Below the pieces are notes generated by a model. It was not told the origin of the DNA. It saw only the letters and a list, made by a program, of their open reading frames with translations, and did no database searches. From positions 245,618,089-245,682,088 of the forward strand of contig NC_073695.1 in the NCBI RefSeq assembly GCF_029784165.1: a stretch of 64,000 nucleotides of DNA, written 5' to 3'. Shown piece by piece: positions 32,070-45,629 of the stretch. Both the position numbers and the translations under genes were made by a program. Position 1 is the first letter of the stretch; the number at the start of each line of letters is the position of its first letter. The stretch comes from Wyeomyia smithii (lineage: Eukaryota > Arthropoda > Insecta > Diptera > Culicidae).

Positions 32070-32412
32070 CCAGCTTTCCACAAGCGGTAATGGCGGACAG
32101 TGCACGCAGCCCATTCTGACGTTTTCTGTAGGTCGGGTAATTTTCAATCGCAGTAACGGAGTGAAAAACATAAAATTTTTGCAACGTAGCATAGCAACTT
32201 TAATAAACAGGTTTGTTTATTATGATCCGCGCATGCGCACGACGGAATTTAAATAACAAAACGCCCATTGTTTGTTGAAGTTGCTACGCTACGTTACGAT
32301 GTTGTGATATTTTCTACTCCGTTACTGCGATTGAAAATTCCCTGACCTACAGAAAACGTCAAAAAGGGCTTCGTGCACTATCCGCCATTACCGTTCGTGG
32401 AAAGCTGGATAG
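32070..32412. repeat. Hairpin repeat (about 130-base arms)
   Basis: TCCAGCTTTCCAC...GCGGTAATGGCGGA near 32072 is matched by TCCGCCATTACCG...GTGGAAAGCTGGA ending near 32411; the arms also share the AGAAAACGTCA and CAGTAACGGAGT segments. Loop about 70 bases. Confidence 0.75.
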
Positions 32413-33211
32413 GTTAACATGACAGCGGGCTCGATGCGACCAAAGATGACTAGAACAAGATACTTGAGTAACTTGACTCTTGCAGAATTTATCGGACATG
32501 ATTGTCGTTGCGCGTGAGCAAAAGTCGAACTTATTTATACACTATTAATATGGTGTATACTTAACGTCGAAATCAACTGACGACAAGGCCAAGACATGAC
32601 TGCTGAAAGGTGAAACAAATTTATTCAGTATCCATGTGGACGACTGTACGGTGCTACCATCCGAAAAATGATAATAAAGTGTACGAATGTTTAGTTTTTA
32701 AACATGAAACATTCCGGGAGAATCAAGAATTATCGGCGCATCATTTAAAATAAAGCGTACCGTCAGAACTTCATGGTAACCGCTATGAGCACGCTCTACA
32801 GCCAAGTTTTCCACTCTTGCCGAGGTTAATAAGATAAAAATCGGGTACCCCGATAAACCTGACCAAAATGCAATATGGTTCTGAAACCTGGATTGCGATA
32901 TATCAAACTTTAAGTTTTGGTAGAATGGGACCTGAAAAAAATATATCACCCCTCAATATAAACCCCCTTTCTGGCAGACAATTTTACACTTTTCTTTTGT
33001 TTTTTGAAGTGCAACATATATGGCAATAGCATCAAGTGCAAAAAATTACAATATCATTAATCTGCATGTTTTTTTAAGTGTCCAGCCGACCAAACTGCTA
33101 CACCTTTTTCATATACAATCTTGAACAGCTCAACAATCGATGACGGACTATGCACAATAAATCGGTTTTGTTCGTAGTGATCCGTTTACGAGAATTTAAG
33201 TCATCAGATGG

Positions 33212-35279
33212 GCTCATTTCAAGATGGCTTGACAAAGTATTTTTTTTTTTTAATTCTTTTAGCACCAATATTTAGTGGTTAATTTGTGGTTTCGAAATCC
33301 AATTTGTGGTAATTTGTGGTTGAGTAATTTCTGAGAAATTTTCAGAAAACTGAGTCAAGCCATCTCCGAAAATGATTTCGCTTCAAATGAATCGGACAAC
33401 GATGATATATACATCAATCGAAAGCTCTTAATTTGTGGTTCACTCAGAAAGCTTTCGTGTAGCGATGAGTATGGTGAAACTAGAGATACTCAGAGGGAGA
33501 GATATGCGGTGAGCCGAACGAACCGTCAAAATTGGAGCCAAACGAATAAGAAAGGTAACACCACATTGAGAGGTATTGCAATCAGGTACAAAAAAGAACG
33601 TGTTCATTTCTATACGATTTTTTGTACTATTGCCAATGAATGAGTGATTTTTACCCGGAGTTCAACAAACCTTGTGTATAGGTAACAAAATAAGTGAAGG
33701 TGTATAAAATTAAACATAAGCATAAAATATATCACCTCAACAGTTTTTGCGAAGCACTTCACTATTCTTAAGGACTTTCACCGTCACCACCGATTATACA
33801 AGTCGAATGTTAGTCAACATTGCGCTTTGAGAAGAGATCTGGCACCTCTGACATATGAAACCCAGTTGCCGAATTTGCGATTTTTTTCACCGCCAATCTC
33901 TTCCTCTGAGTATTTCTAGGTGAAACAGTATGTAAACAGCAGGGATAATATATGTGCAGATTTGCTGCGAAATGAAAATGTTGATCATTAGCATCAATTC
34001 CGTGTGTTTTACGTAAATTTCCTCAAAATGAGTGAAGTTTTACGTAGACATGCGAGCGTGATTTTCTCGATCTTCGGTCGAATCATTTCCGGAAATGTAG
34101 TTTTGCCGTTTACCGATTGTTTGAAAATAAAAAAACCTAAATTAATACACCTAGGGGTGTGATCTGGTCTTTCTCATACAAAATCTATTATATGTTAAAA
34201 TCTATTAGCACATACGTTTTAACTCTTGGAATAAATTACAGCCTGATAATAATAAAAACAATTTTTTGTTTCGATAAATATAATAATATTTTGGTAACCA
34301 ACTATGCAACTGTATTCGACTGTTGGGTATTTTAGAAACCGGAATGATGCCTGAAGATCGGGAATGGGCCTTAGAACTGTAGGGAACGGTTGAAACGCAT
34401 GGTAAATGCCCAAAGGTGTGAGCCCTGACTAGAATTAAAATTCGATATTTTCTCGTCTCAGGAATATGCTACTACAACTACCCTCTGAATAATAAAACAA
34501 AAAAGCTTTCAACGGCAGCGACAACTGTATGTCGTATACAGTAAGGTCGCTTTTTACTCGGATTGCTTTCCTCCATTATTCAAAAACGGTACAAGATATT
34601 GACCTCATTTCAATCACGTTTTCCGTTTTAGGCCACGAGTGATCATATATCAGTTTTTAAAAAAAATCACAATTTTTGGTGTAAATACTCAAAATTTAAA
34701 ATATTGAATTTTGGTCTCTAGATTGGCCACTATCATATTCAAACAAGGTTTTAACGTTTTAGGACGGTTTTCTTTGTTATATTTGCAACTCAAAAAAGTC
34801 GTTTTTTACGCGGACCCACACAAATTCGGAACGCATCCCCCGCGTAAAAAACGACCTTAGTGTATATAAACGACTGTCGATATGTTCTAGATAACCCACT
34901 AGCACTAACATCGGCAGGTGCCAGTACTATGCTCATCCAACGCCGCGTACGGTCGGTGTTGACTACAAGAGGTAAACAATGTTTAAAAATTTAAATAATA
35001 GTTTTTTAATTATTTTAATATGAACTATGCCTACAAAAACTACATTTTCGTGAACCACAAATTAAGAGCTTTCGATTGATGTATATATCATCGTTGTCCG
35101 AGTCATTTGAAGCTAAATCATTTTCAGAGATGGCTTGACTCAGTTTTCTTAAAATTTCTCAGAAATTACTCATTCACAAATTACCACAAATTGGATTTCG
35201 AAACCACAAATTAACCACTAAATATTGGTGCTAAAAGAATTAAAAAAAAAATACTTTGTCAAGCCATCTTGAAATGAGC
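33212..35279. mobile_element. Long-TIR element with 9-bp target duplication (Mutator-like), 2068 bp
   Basis: Inverted repeats of about 230 bases (33212-33443 and 35051-35279), flanked by direct 9-bp copies of ATCAGATGG (33203-33211, 35280-35288). Long TIRs and a 9-bp duplication fit Mutator-like elements; no transposase, so it is non-autonomous. It hosts a smaller inverted-repeat element (about 33469-33931, ends GGTGAAACTAGAGATACTC and GAGTATTTCTAGGTGAAAC) and a mariner-type MITE. Confidence 0.88.
34539..34862. mobile_element. Tc1/mariner-type MITE, 324 bp, nested
   Basis: Ends CAGTAAGGTCG and CGACCTTAGTG (one mismatch) with TA on each side (34537-34538, 34863-34864). Inner pair GTCGTTTTTTACGCG / CGCGTAAAAAACGAC near 34799-34854. 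Sits inside the Mutator-like element. Confidence 0.85.
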
Positions 35280-36067
35280 ATCAGATGGCAGCACTAACCG
35301 TCGGAAATCGGTTATGTTCAAAATGTATCAAAAATATGAAAGTTAGGTATCTTGTTTTAGTTATCTTTGATGCGACATAATCCGCGTTCAAAAATAATTT
35401 ACTTTTGTTCGAAAATAATTTACGTGGTGGCCAGTTAACCGATGGTATTGCGCGCGGTTTTTGCCCAGTATGATGTTTAAACATATCAACTCGAACATTT
35501 TCGTCTTAGATTTATTATTTGCGCGGTATTATGGTTAGATTTTAAAGTGACATGTTGTATAAAAATTTTTTTTTTTCATTTCAACTTATACATCGTTTCG
35601 AAATGAGAACAAAAGAACACTAGTCTTACGGTTATTGGTGATCTGGAGAGCGATATCACGTGGTTTTGCAAAATCATGTCATTCATTAATTTCAACATTC
35701 AAATAATTGATATTTATATTATTTTTCTCTAACAAGTCGGATAGTTAGTGCATTCTAATTAGCCGGTATTGAATAATTGAATACTTCACTTAGCACTCTC
35801 TATATAAACAATTCACAAAAATGAGCAACCATTTAAGTCAACCATTCTTGTCTGGCTGAAACTTTTCAAAGATGTTCCTATAAGCTAAAGATGTCATTTT
35901 GTGCTTTTAGTATTTTTTTGAATCACGACTAATTTTTTGAAATAGGGTTGATGTAAAAATTCTATTGATAATCAAATATTTTAAAGCCACAACGGTTTGT
36001 TTGATCAGTCCAAAAAGTACTAAACAACCCCGAAAAGAAAAAACACGAAAAATAATTAAAATAATTA

Positions 36068-38108
36068 CACTGTGCTACAAATGAAAAAAAAATGCAAAAA
36101 CTTCTGAAGTGACCTAGTGTAGGTTGTAGGTCCTGTTGAGTGTAACATTCGCTCATACTAGAAATTTTCCAAACACCCTCAAAATCTGGAGTTATGGTCA
36201 AAATACGGTTTTTTGGACCTCAGCGCATATGATATATTTCAACTCAGTCATTTAACAACCGATTTTCAATATTTAAACAGGTTTAGAAAGAAGACAAATA
36301 GAGCTTTCAAAGTATATACAGGTTTTTACTAATATTAATAAAACATGTTGAGTTATTTGAGTTTGAATTCAATTTTTTAGACTTTTTCACGCAATTTTTC
36401 AATTTAATTTGAAACTTTCTGTCTATTTTTATACCAAACATACCACAAATACACTATAATTTAAAAAGTTTTTTCAATTCCGAATCAAATGAAGGTAGTT
36501 TTGTGGAAATCGGTTGATATTTGGCTAAGTTATATATTTTTTAAGAAAACCTGAATTTTTGGCTTCTGTCGCATAATTATTCCACGGTGCTACAAATGAT
36601 TAAAAAATGCAAGAACTTTCGATGTGACTTAGTGTAGGTTGTAGCTTCAGTCAAATGTTACTTGCGCGTTTACTTGAAGTTTTTCAAATACCCCGAATAT
36701 TATAAGTTATGTTCAAAACTTTGTTTTTTACATTAGCTCACATTTTTATGCCTAATACGGCTATTATTCAACAGATTTTTTTATATTTTGGCTGTTTTGG
36801 AAAGGCGAAAAATAGACCATTAGAAACATATGTCTAAAATGTTTACCTATATGTGATGAATAGTTTTAAAGTAAATAAGATCGTTTATGTTATTTTCAAA
36901 TTTTTCAAAATTTATTCACAATTTTTCACACATTTTCGTAATGATGAAGCTTCAATTGCTGTTGAATTTGGAAAGTTCTTTTTAGTACCAAACGAAAACA
37001 ATAGGTGTTGTTAATGGAAATCTGTTATAATTTGATTGAGAAATGATTTGATGAAATCTAAGTATATGGTGGAAAACATCAAGTCATATCTCAGTCAAAT
37101 TACAGATTTTCATAAACAACACTTACTGTTTTCGTTTGTCATTAAATGTTCTTTTCAAATTCTACAGCAGTTAAAGCTCGTTCATTACAAAAATGTGTGA
37201 AAAATTTCGAATAAATTTGGAAAAATTTGAAAATAACATAAACTATCTTATTTATTTTAAAACTATTCATCACATATAGGTAGAATCTTAAAAAAAAAAT
37301 CATCTTATTTTATTTAATAAATTTATAATATAATAATTTAATAAAACTAACTCTTTAGACATATTTATATGTTTCAAGAGTTCTATTTTTAGCCTTTACA
37401 AAACAACCAAAATTCAAAAAATCGGTTGAAAAATAACCGAATTAAACATAAAAATGTGAGCTAAGGTAAAAAACAGGGTTTTGACCATAACTAATAATGT
37501 TTGGGGGTATTTGAAAAACTTCAAGTAAACGCGCAATGTTACTTGCTTGACTAAAGCTACAACTCACACTAAGTCACATCAAAAGTTCTTGCATTTTTCC
37601 ATCATTTGTAGCTCCGTGAAATAATTGTGCGATAGAAGCCAAAATTTCTAGTTTTCTTAAAAAATATATAACTTAGCCAAATATCAACCGATTTTCACAA
37701 AAATACTTTCAATTGATTCGGGATTGAATATACTTTCAAAATTATAGTATATGTTTCTTATAAAAATAGACGGTAAATTTCAAATTAAATTTAAAAATTG
37801 TGTGAAAAAGTCTAAAAAATTAAATTAAAACTCAAATAACTCAACATGTTTTATTGATATCGGTAAAAACCTGTATATGTTTTGAAAGCTCTATTTGTCT
37901 TCTTTCTAAAACTGCTTAAATATTGAAAATCGGTTGATAAATGACTGAGTTAAAAATATTATATGCGCTGAGGTATAAAAAACCGTATTTTGACCATAAC
38001 TTTAGATTTTGGTTTGGAAAATTTCTAGTATGAGCGAATGTTATACTCAACAAGACCTACAACCTACACTAGGTCATTTCAAAAGTTCTAAATCGCTGTA
38101 GCACAGTG
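36068..38108. mobile_element. 2.0 kb foldback palindrome with TTA flanks
   Basis: Ends CACTGTGCTAC and GTAGCACAGTG, flanked by TTA on both sides. The arms (about 1 kb each) match along almost their whole length and meet near 37090. Each arm is itself two related units of about 520 bases (compare GTGCTACAAATG at 36073 and 36589), so the element is four copies, two in each orientation. No ORF of note. Confidence 0.88.
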
Positions 38109-38533
38109 TTATCTTAAAGACTTTTTTTTAAATCTTATTTTTTTGTAAATACTGCAAAAGGTTAGCTAAGCATTGATGGTGGCCTAATCATGGAGAAAAA
38201 AATTAGGAAAAACAAAAAAAAACCGTTACTGTGAACCAGAAATCTCAAAAAAAACTTTATTTTTATTTTCGTTACGTTATATCGAAGCAAACATTTTTTT
38301 TAAATTTATGCAAGAATGGTAATCGTTACTCAAAGATGCGTGGAAATCTATTTCCCATAACCTATCAGTATTTTAAAACCTTTTTTATGTCCATTTAAAA
38401 ATATTTTCAACAAGCAAGAAATTTTTTTTTTATTGATGCAACAGGTTACTCAAAGATGCGTGAAAACCTATCTCCCATCACTCATCAGTATTTTTAAACC
38501 ATTCTTATGCCCATTTAGGACAATTTTCGCATT

Positions 38534-41103
38534 GCACAGTGGTTTAAAAGTCGATTTTGACGCGCTAAATTGATAACTCCACGTACGTTGGATATACAAT
38601 TATGACGTCTTCAGCAAAAATGGTGGGTAAGACCTCCTGCATCTTTCGGTGCTATGAGATTTGTGATTAATCTCCCCAAAAGTGAGATGAAAAATTTATT
38701 TTTTTGCTCCATCGAGATACAGAGTTGGTGTCTTCGGTAAAGTTATAGGTATAACCAATACGACCAACTTTGCCGAAGACAAAAAATTCGTATCTGCTAC
38801 TCAAATTGACTTAGAGAGTTTTTATTGAAAATAGACATGTCAAAACACATTTTTCAATGAAACATATTTTTTTCTATTTTCTAGGCCTTCATTATGTTCT
38901 ACAAAGTTGTTAGTAGCATCAATATACACAACTGTCTGGAAGGTACTATATTCGTATTGTTTGAAAAACTATGAGTTATGGGCTATTTTTTATTTTTTTC
39001 GCCATATTTCAAATCACTGTGTCGTTCTTAGGGGCAGATAGATGCAGATTCGGTAGTAAGCATATGAAAGTATAACAATAGAACTTTCAAACGCTGGTGG
39101 TTTCGCTAGTCCACGACTTTCTGCTGATGAGTTGTGTTCATAACAAAAAACCTCGTTTTTACCCTCTTTAATGATTTAACCAGGTAAAATACTAATATTG
39201 TAAACCAAGATACCACGTAATAAGTTCGTATCTACCATCCTACCAAGCGTGGTTCAAGTATTTCAGAACATGTAAATTGCATATGCTTGTTTTTGGTTCA
39301 CATTGAAGGTTCTTAATCAAAAACAATGAAAGTGCTATTATAACACTAAGTTGATAACTGTAGAACAAGCAAAGTTACCATTAACCTCTAACACAGTGGT
39401 TCCCAACCGGGGTCCACGGCCGGCAAGGGAGTCGCGAGGCTCATCTAGGGGGCTGCGAAATTGTTGGTAAATTTGATAGGCATTCAAATTTTCTTTCTAG
39501 GTGTCTTTGGGAGAGCGGATTTTCAATTATTCTGCCTATTAGGACTAAGACGTGAAACAAATTAGACTTGCAGGACAATATGAGACTGAAAAACGCAGCC
39601 TCGTATTGCAATTTTGTATCTGAAATTCTTTTTGGGGGCCGCAATGCTCTCTGTGCTCGCCCCCCGAAGGCGGTCGCGGAGCTTTTTGTGTTTAGTAACA
39701 GGGCCCGCGGACCCAAAAAGATTGGGAACCACTTCTCTAACATATTCTGAGCCTCTTCGGAAACACATATCTACTGTTGTGCAACTGAGCATCTGCTGGT
39801 ATGTTTGTACCCGCGATATAATCTACCAACAAGCGCCCACAATGTATTAATGCATGGGTTGGCCGTAATCATCCATTTCAATGTTTCACTCCGCCAGCTT
39901 TTAGAAGAGGCTCAGGAAGTAACGAACAAGAATTAGGAAAGGTACATGAATTTACCTTACGAAAGTGTAAAGCTATTGGATAAACTGGCTGCTTGCTTCA
40001 TCAGACCCCGTAATAACGTCCATTCGCGGATGGCCAAAAATCACGAGAAACTATTACTTGATGATGTTATGATGCTGCTAGTTCGAATGTGTCGAAACCG
40101 ACAACTGCATGGTGGTCGACAATAATAATTAATAGTTACTACTGAATGCAATAGTATTAAAAAAAAAATACCACCAAACAAAATTCAACAAGAGGGAACA
40201 CTTAAATTGTAATTGATGATAGTGGTTTTATATTTGCTATCATCCTGCTTGCAATTTCCGTTCTTTGCTTGTTCTACAGATATCAACTTAGTATTATGTT
40301 CATTGTTTTTAATTGAGAACCTTCGAGGTGAACCAAAAACAAGCATATGCAATTTACATGTTCTGAAATACTTGAACCACGCTTGGAAGGATGGTCACCA
40401 TAGATACGAACTTATTACGTGGTATCTTGGTTTACAATATTAGTATTTTACCTGATTAAATCATTAAAGAGGGTAAAAACGAGTTTTTTTGTTATGAACA
40501 CAACTCATCAGCAGAAAGTCGTGGACTAGCGAAACCACCAGCGTTTAAAAGTTCGATTGTTATACTTTCAGATGCTTACTACCAAATCTGCATCTATCTG
40601 CCCCTAAGAAAGATACAGTGATTTGAAATATGGCGAAAAAAAATAAAAAATAGCCCATAACTCATAGTTTTTCAAACAATACGAATATAGTACCTTCCAG
40701 ACAGTTGTGTACATTAATGCTACTAACAACTTTGTAGAACATAGCGAAGGCCTAGAAAATAGAAAAAAATATGTTTCATTGAAAAATGTGTTTTGACATG
40801 TCTATTTTCAATAAAAACTCTCTAAGTCAATTTGAGTAGCAGATACGAATTTTTTGTCTTCGGCAAAGTTGGTCGTATTGGTTATACCTATAACTTTACC
40901 GAAGACACCAACTCTGTATCTCGATGGAGCAAAAAAATAAATTTTTCATCTCACTTTTGGGGAGATTAATCACAAATCTCATAGCACCAAAAGATGCAGG
41001 AGGTCTTACCCACCATTTTTGCTGAAGACGTCATAATTGTATATCCAACGTACGTGGAGTTATCAATTTAGCGCGTCAAAATCGACTTTTAAACCACTGT
41101 GCA
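38534..41103. mobile_element. 2.6 kb palindromic element with a hAT MITE in its loop
   Basis: Arms 38534-39377 and 40268-41103 are reverse complements (for example TGATAACTCCACGTACGTTG near 38571 and CAACGTACGTGGAGTTATCA near 41046). Ends TGCACAGTGGTTTAAAAG and CTTTTAAACCACTGTGCA. The spacer of about 0.9 kb contains the hAT MITE 39394-39734. The target duplication is not evident. Confidence 0.85.
39394..39734. mobile_element. hAT MITE, 341 bp, with 8-bp target duplication
   Basis: CAGTGGTTCCCAA at the left and TTGGGAACCACTT at the right (one terminal mismatch), flanked by direct copies of CTCTAACA (39386-39393 and 39735-39742). GC-rich interior. The CAGTGGTTCxCAA end is a widespread hAT terminus. 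Confidence 0.92.
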
Positions 41104-44100
41104 TTGGTTTCAAAACTTACTACAAACATTTTTTAGAAGCAATTTATACCCCAAAAACAATAATTTTATGTTTTTTTTTACAATTGTTTTTTTTTGTTTT
41201 TTATGGTGTATATTTTTTCTGGAAGGACCAAATTACTGTTTACAACTTTACCGAAGACATCATGCAACCAAACGTACCACCTTTTTTCCTATTTTCGAAA
41301 AATTTTAACTTTTTTTTCCTCAATCCCCCATGATTAAACAACCAACAACGTTTTTATGAAGAAAAAAAGATTACTAAAAATGAATTCTTTGCCACTATCA
41401 TTCTAATTACTTTTTGGATTAATTTGATTCACAAAAGAAAGTTTTTTTTGACGGTGTAACTTTTTTGAGAGGAAGAAATTGTCATCTACAACTTTGCCGA
41501 AGACGTCACACCGAACACCGGGGTTAAACGAAAATAGAATTCTTCTTATTTATTAAAAAACAACAAAACATTTATGCAACATAAACAAAAAAGATTTTAT
41601 TCTCTGACTCGGATGTCCCAAAAAATCGATGTTGAAAAAGTCAACCCTGGATTGAAAAATAATGGTATTTTTGTAGAACATGTCGAGTTTTTTAAAAAAA
41701 GTGTACGAGTTGACGTTGCGTGTTTTATAAAAAAAAACTTTTCCAGGCTGCAACACCATTCTTTTGCACTCTTTTCAGTTCTGTTCGATTCCCAATTTTT
41801 TTTCTGCATTTTTGAATAATTTGAAAGGTTTAGTTTAGCATCGCATCTAGTTATTGGACTCACGGAGGTCTTTAAACATCGCAAAACAGTGATTTGTCCC
41901 ATAATTTTGAGATGAAGCCCTTCAAAACACGCACAAAAAAATTTTTACTGCAAAGTGGGATTTAACCATCGGGGCGGCGCATATTGCGTTTTGTGGATGG
42001 GTAAGCCCAATATTAATTTTTTCGCGGAAAACGGTAGTGATATAAAATTTAAGAAAAAAATGGGGGTGTTTTGAAATTTCAGTTTTTAAACGCAAAAAAA
42101 CTCATACTGGCAACACTGTATGCAAATCTGTTTATACGATTCGATTGGAACATTTAAAACCTTAAGAAATGGTGTTTAGCATTGTTTAGCTCTAACTGTC
42201 TCTAGGATATGATTTTTTTTAAACATGGAAAATGATGCCGGGGGGTTATCCAATTGACCGAAAACTTTGGATTTTTTGGTTCCGACCAAAAACAAGTTAT
42301 ATTTTGCATGTTGGAAAAAGTTATTTTTATCATGTTGGAGGGTCGTTGCATTCACTTGATTAATTGGTATGGAATGACCCATATAAAATGTAATTTCCAT
42401 CTGTACATATAAAAATGGAATTCTGTCTGTCTGTCTGCTTCATATAGACTTTGAAATGACTGAACCGATCGACGTGAAAATCTGTATAAAGAGGTTTTTG
42501 AGGCCGGAGAAAGTTCTTATGATCACGCAAAAGTTCAAGCTTTAATCATCCAATGTGTCCTTTCAATTCGCACAGAATTTGCTCTGACTTCGCACAACCA
42601 ATGCGGGATACGCATAACGCAAAAGTTGTACAAGGAATACATTGACAGAGATCAAAATCAGAATATGTACCATATAAACAAAAATCGTAATGTCTCGGTA
42701 AACTTCGGCTTCCCCAAAAATCGTCAGCAACCGAAACAGCCAATAGCGAGCCTTGTTGCCGCGGAAGTTATTGACGCTGGTGCCAGTAACGCAGAATCGA
42801 ATGCATGTGAATAAAACCAGAGTCATAATTAAATGCAAAATGTTTTGGACTAATCTTATGTTTTTGTTTATTGTTAATGATTGAATGATGTTTTCAAATG
42901 ACCTGATTTATGAAAGTGAATCGATTAGACAATAATTTCTTCAATTTAGTCAGTACCCAACTTATCAGTATTGATTGCTGGTTGCACTGTTTTAACGATG
43001 CCAACCTTCTGAACATCGATTGATGCTTTATAAGTGTGGTGGTTTGGAGCTGCGCAATACATTCAAATTACGCTAGAGCATCAAGTGCGTTATGTCCAAC
43101 GCACATGCGTTGTACTGGTTCCAATTTTAATAAATTTAATCGATTAGATTAAATACTCTGTAAGGGGAGGGGGGTGTTATATAAATTTCTGCACAACTCG
43201 ACAACTGATCAAATAAAAGAAACCAGATTTGACATGTGGAGGTTTTTGAGAGCAAGAAATATTTCTATAGGGGCTCTACAACCCTCCCTCTTCTGAAAGG
43301 GAGGGCTTCCATACAAACGAAACACGAATTTCTACATAACTCAAGAACTAATCAACCAAATGGAACCAAATTTGGAGAGTGAAGATTTTGAAGTACAAAA
43401 TACGTATCAATGATGGTTTGAAACTCCTTCCGATTTAAGAGGAAGGTGATTCCACGCAAATGACCGGTTCAACCGTTTCTTATTTTTCGTAATACAGCTT
43501 AAAATGATCGGGGTGATTTACAGAAGCCAAAAATCTACCCTGGACCCCTTTTTCAATTCTGGTTTCTGGAAAACAGGCCAAAATGGCCGAACTGAGGATT
43601 TCCGGAACCCGAATGACTACACATGCCATTTTAAAAATGAAAGATGACCAAAAATACCATTCAGTATCTGTATTTCCAGAACTAGATGAATACCTAGAGG
43701 TCATTAAAAACATGCCAATAAAAAAATGCCAATATCTCAGCCTCCCGATAATTTCAGTTCTTGAAAATTGAAGAAATGAAAATTTCAGTGTCTTTTGAAG
43801 GGCTTTATATAAAATTTATGGAAAAATTCGCTTTTTTGCGATGTTTAAAGGGCTTTGTGAGTCAAATAACTGAATTCAATGCTGAACTAAACCATGCAAA
43901 ATATTCAAAAAGAATCCTAAAAAAATAGAAAAAACATACGGAAAAATGTGAGATTTGAACGGAATTTTAAAAACTGCAAAAGAGTGGTTTTGTAAATTAG
44001 AGAAGCCATTTTTTTCATAAATCATGCTTGGTCACCTGTAATTTTTTTTTTAGAAAGTCGAAATGTTCTACAAAAATACTATAAATAACATTATCTTTCA

Positions 44101-45629
44101 ATTTACGGTTGAGTACCTTGACTTCTTCAGCATCGATTTTCTTTGGGACACCCTAATACAGGGTAATTGGTTTCTTGTTGGGAGTATTTCCGATGTTAAT
44201 AGAGATCAGTGCTGATAAAAGTCATTTTCCCCAGCAAAATTCTTCGAAAATTACAGCCAATCATTTTCAATTTTCACTTCCAATGATCGCAGCACTCTTT
44301 CAGATACACTAGATTTTCGTCCTAGTAACGTGCTGTTATACTCAGATGAAATAGATCGCGCGCATTGTTCACGGTTACGGAATAAAATTTGACGACGAAT
44401 CCAACCAAATGATCTTCACTTCAAAGCGAAAAAGAAAAACGAACAGTCCACTCAACCAAGATGAATCTCACCGAAACACTTTTTCACTGACACTGACCGA
44501 TGCCTTGACAATCTTCGTTAACTGATAAACTGATTTTGTTGTCTTGCTTTCATCACATGAAATATGATGAGGTGTTTTGACAGTTCACTTCCATGCAAAA
44601 AGCGGGAAGGAAGAACTCTGGAAGGATTGTAAAAAAATAACGTTTATGGATGCTTTTTTTCACCTTCACTCAAGAGTGTCAACAAATATCAGCCCTGAAT
44701 GAGATACACATTTGATAAAAAAAAATGTTTCTACGCACTTGCCCTAACGCTAATCTACCCGGAGTTTTTAAACAATTAAGTTTCTTGGATGCTCTTCCAT
44801 TAAGTGCCTCTAATTTCAGGTGTATACCATTTAGAGCAATTTTATTGGTTTCATTGAGAGGGTAAGCAAGTTTTCTATTAAATGAAGCTTTTACATGTCA
44901 AAATAAATGTGAAAAATAACATTTATTGCAATGGGAGTCTTCATATTATCGAGTCCAACCTGTACTTTTTTAAAGAATTTATTCGGAGAAAATACTAATA
45001 GCACAAAACAAAACCTTCAGCCCTTAAGAACATCTGTGCAAAGTTACAATTAAACAGAAAATAACAATTCATAAAAAAATAGAACGAAGTTTTTAATGGA
45101 ATTACTCAATTACAATTTAAATTAACTAAAGTTTTAAATCTGCTTCTCTAATGTTTCTCTCAAACGATACGAGCATTAAGTTTAATTTGCGCCTTCATTT
45201 TATGATCTTCCTATAATTTACAAAAAAATTAAAATATCTAGAGATGGCATGGGAAATCTGTAAATTGGTCAATGATCCCTAAACTTTGAATCTGACATAA
45301 AAATATATTACCGATCAAATTAAAAATCTTGATTTCGATACAGAAAACTTCAAAATAAGTTTACTAGAATCGACGAGAATCCTTCTCTCCAATTGCATTG
45401 TTGTTTTGGAGTCGAAGCCGAACAAACTGATTAACAGTCCATCTTCAAAGACTAATGCTCTACAGATTTAACTTTTTCCGGTAAATTATTTGGAAGAAAA
45501 GTAATCAGTGGAATATCACGAACACTCAAGGACGGAGAAGAAAAAAACAATCAAACGAAGCGCGCGCACACAATATTTACAAAGCGAAGCGAAGCGTTAC
45601 ACTGCGGTCGTACACGTGCACCAGGTTAC

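Larger units (their letters stand above)
29073..45629. other. 16.6 kb repeat-filled gap in the Ig7 array
   Basis: No Ig7 exon on either strand. Nested transposons and palindromes account for 29802-31956, 32070-32412, 33212-35279, 36068-38108 and 38534-41103. The stretches 29073-29800, 35290-36060, 41110-42380 and 43800-45600 are AT-rich with no gene; 42390-43790 holds decayed repeat units, including a short ORF (42626-42814, plus) of unknown nature. Confidence 0.8.

Noticed and set aside
36068..38108. Interpreting the large palindrome purely as a sequencing artefact
   Set aside because: The two arms differ at many positions and the outer ends have TIR-like sequence with TTA flanks, which an artefactual fold-back would not show.
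42626..42814. Short plus-strand ORF that might be a small exon
   Set aside because: No splice context or homology I recognise; surrounded by decayed repeat units, so a transposon remnant is more likely.
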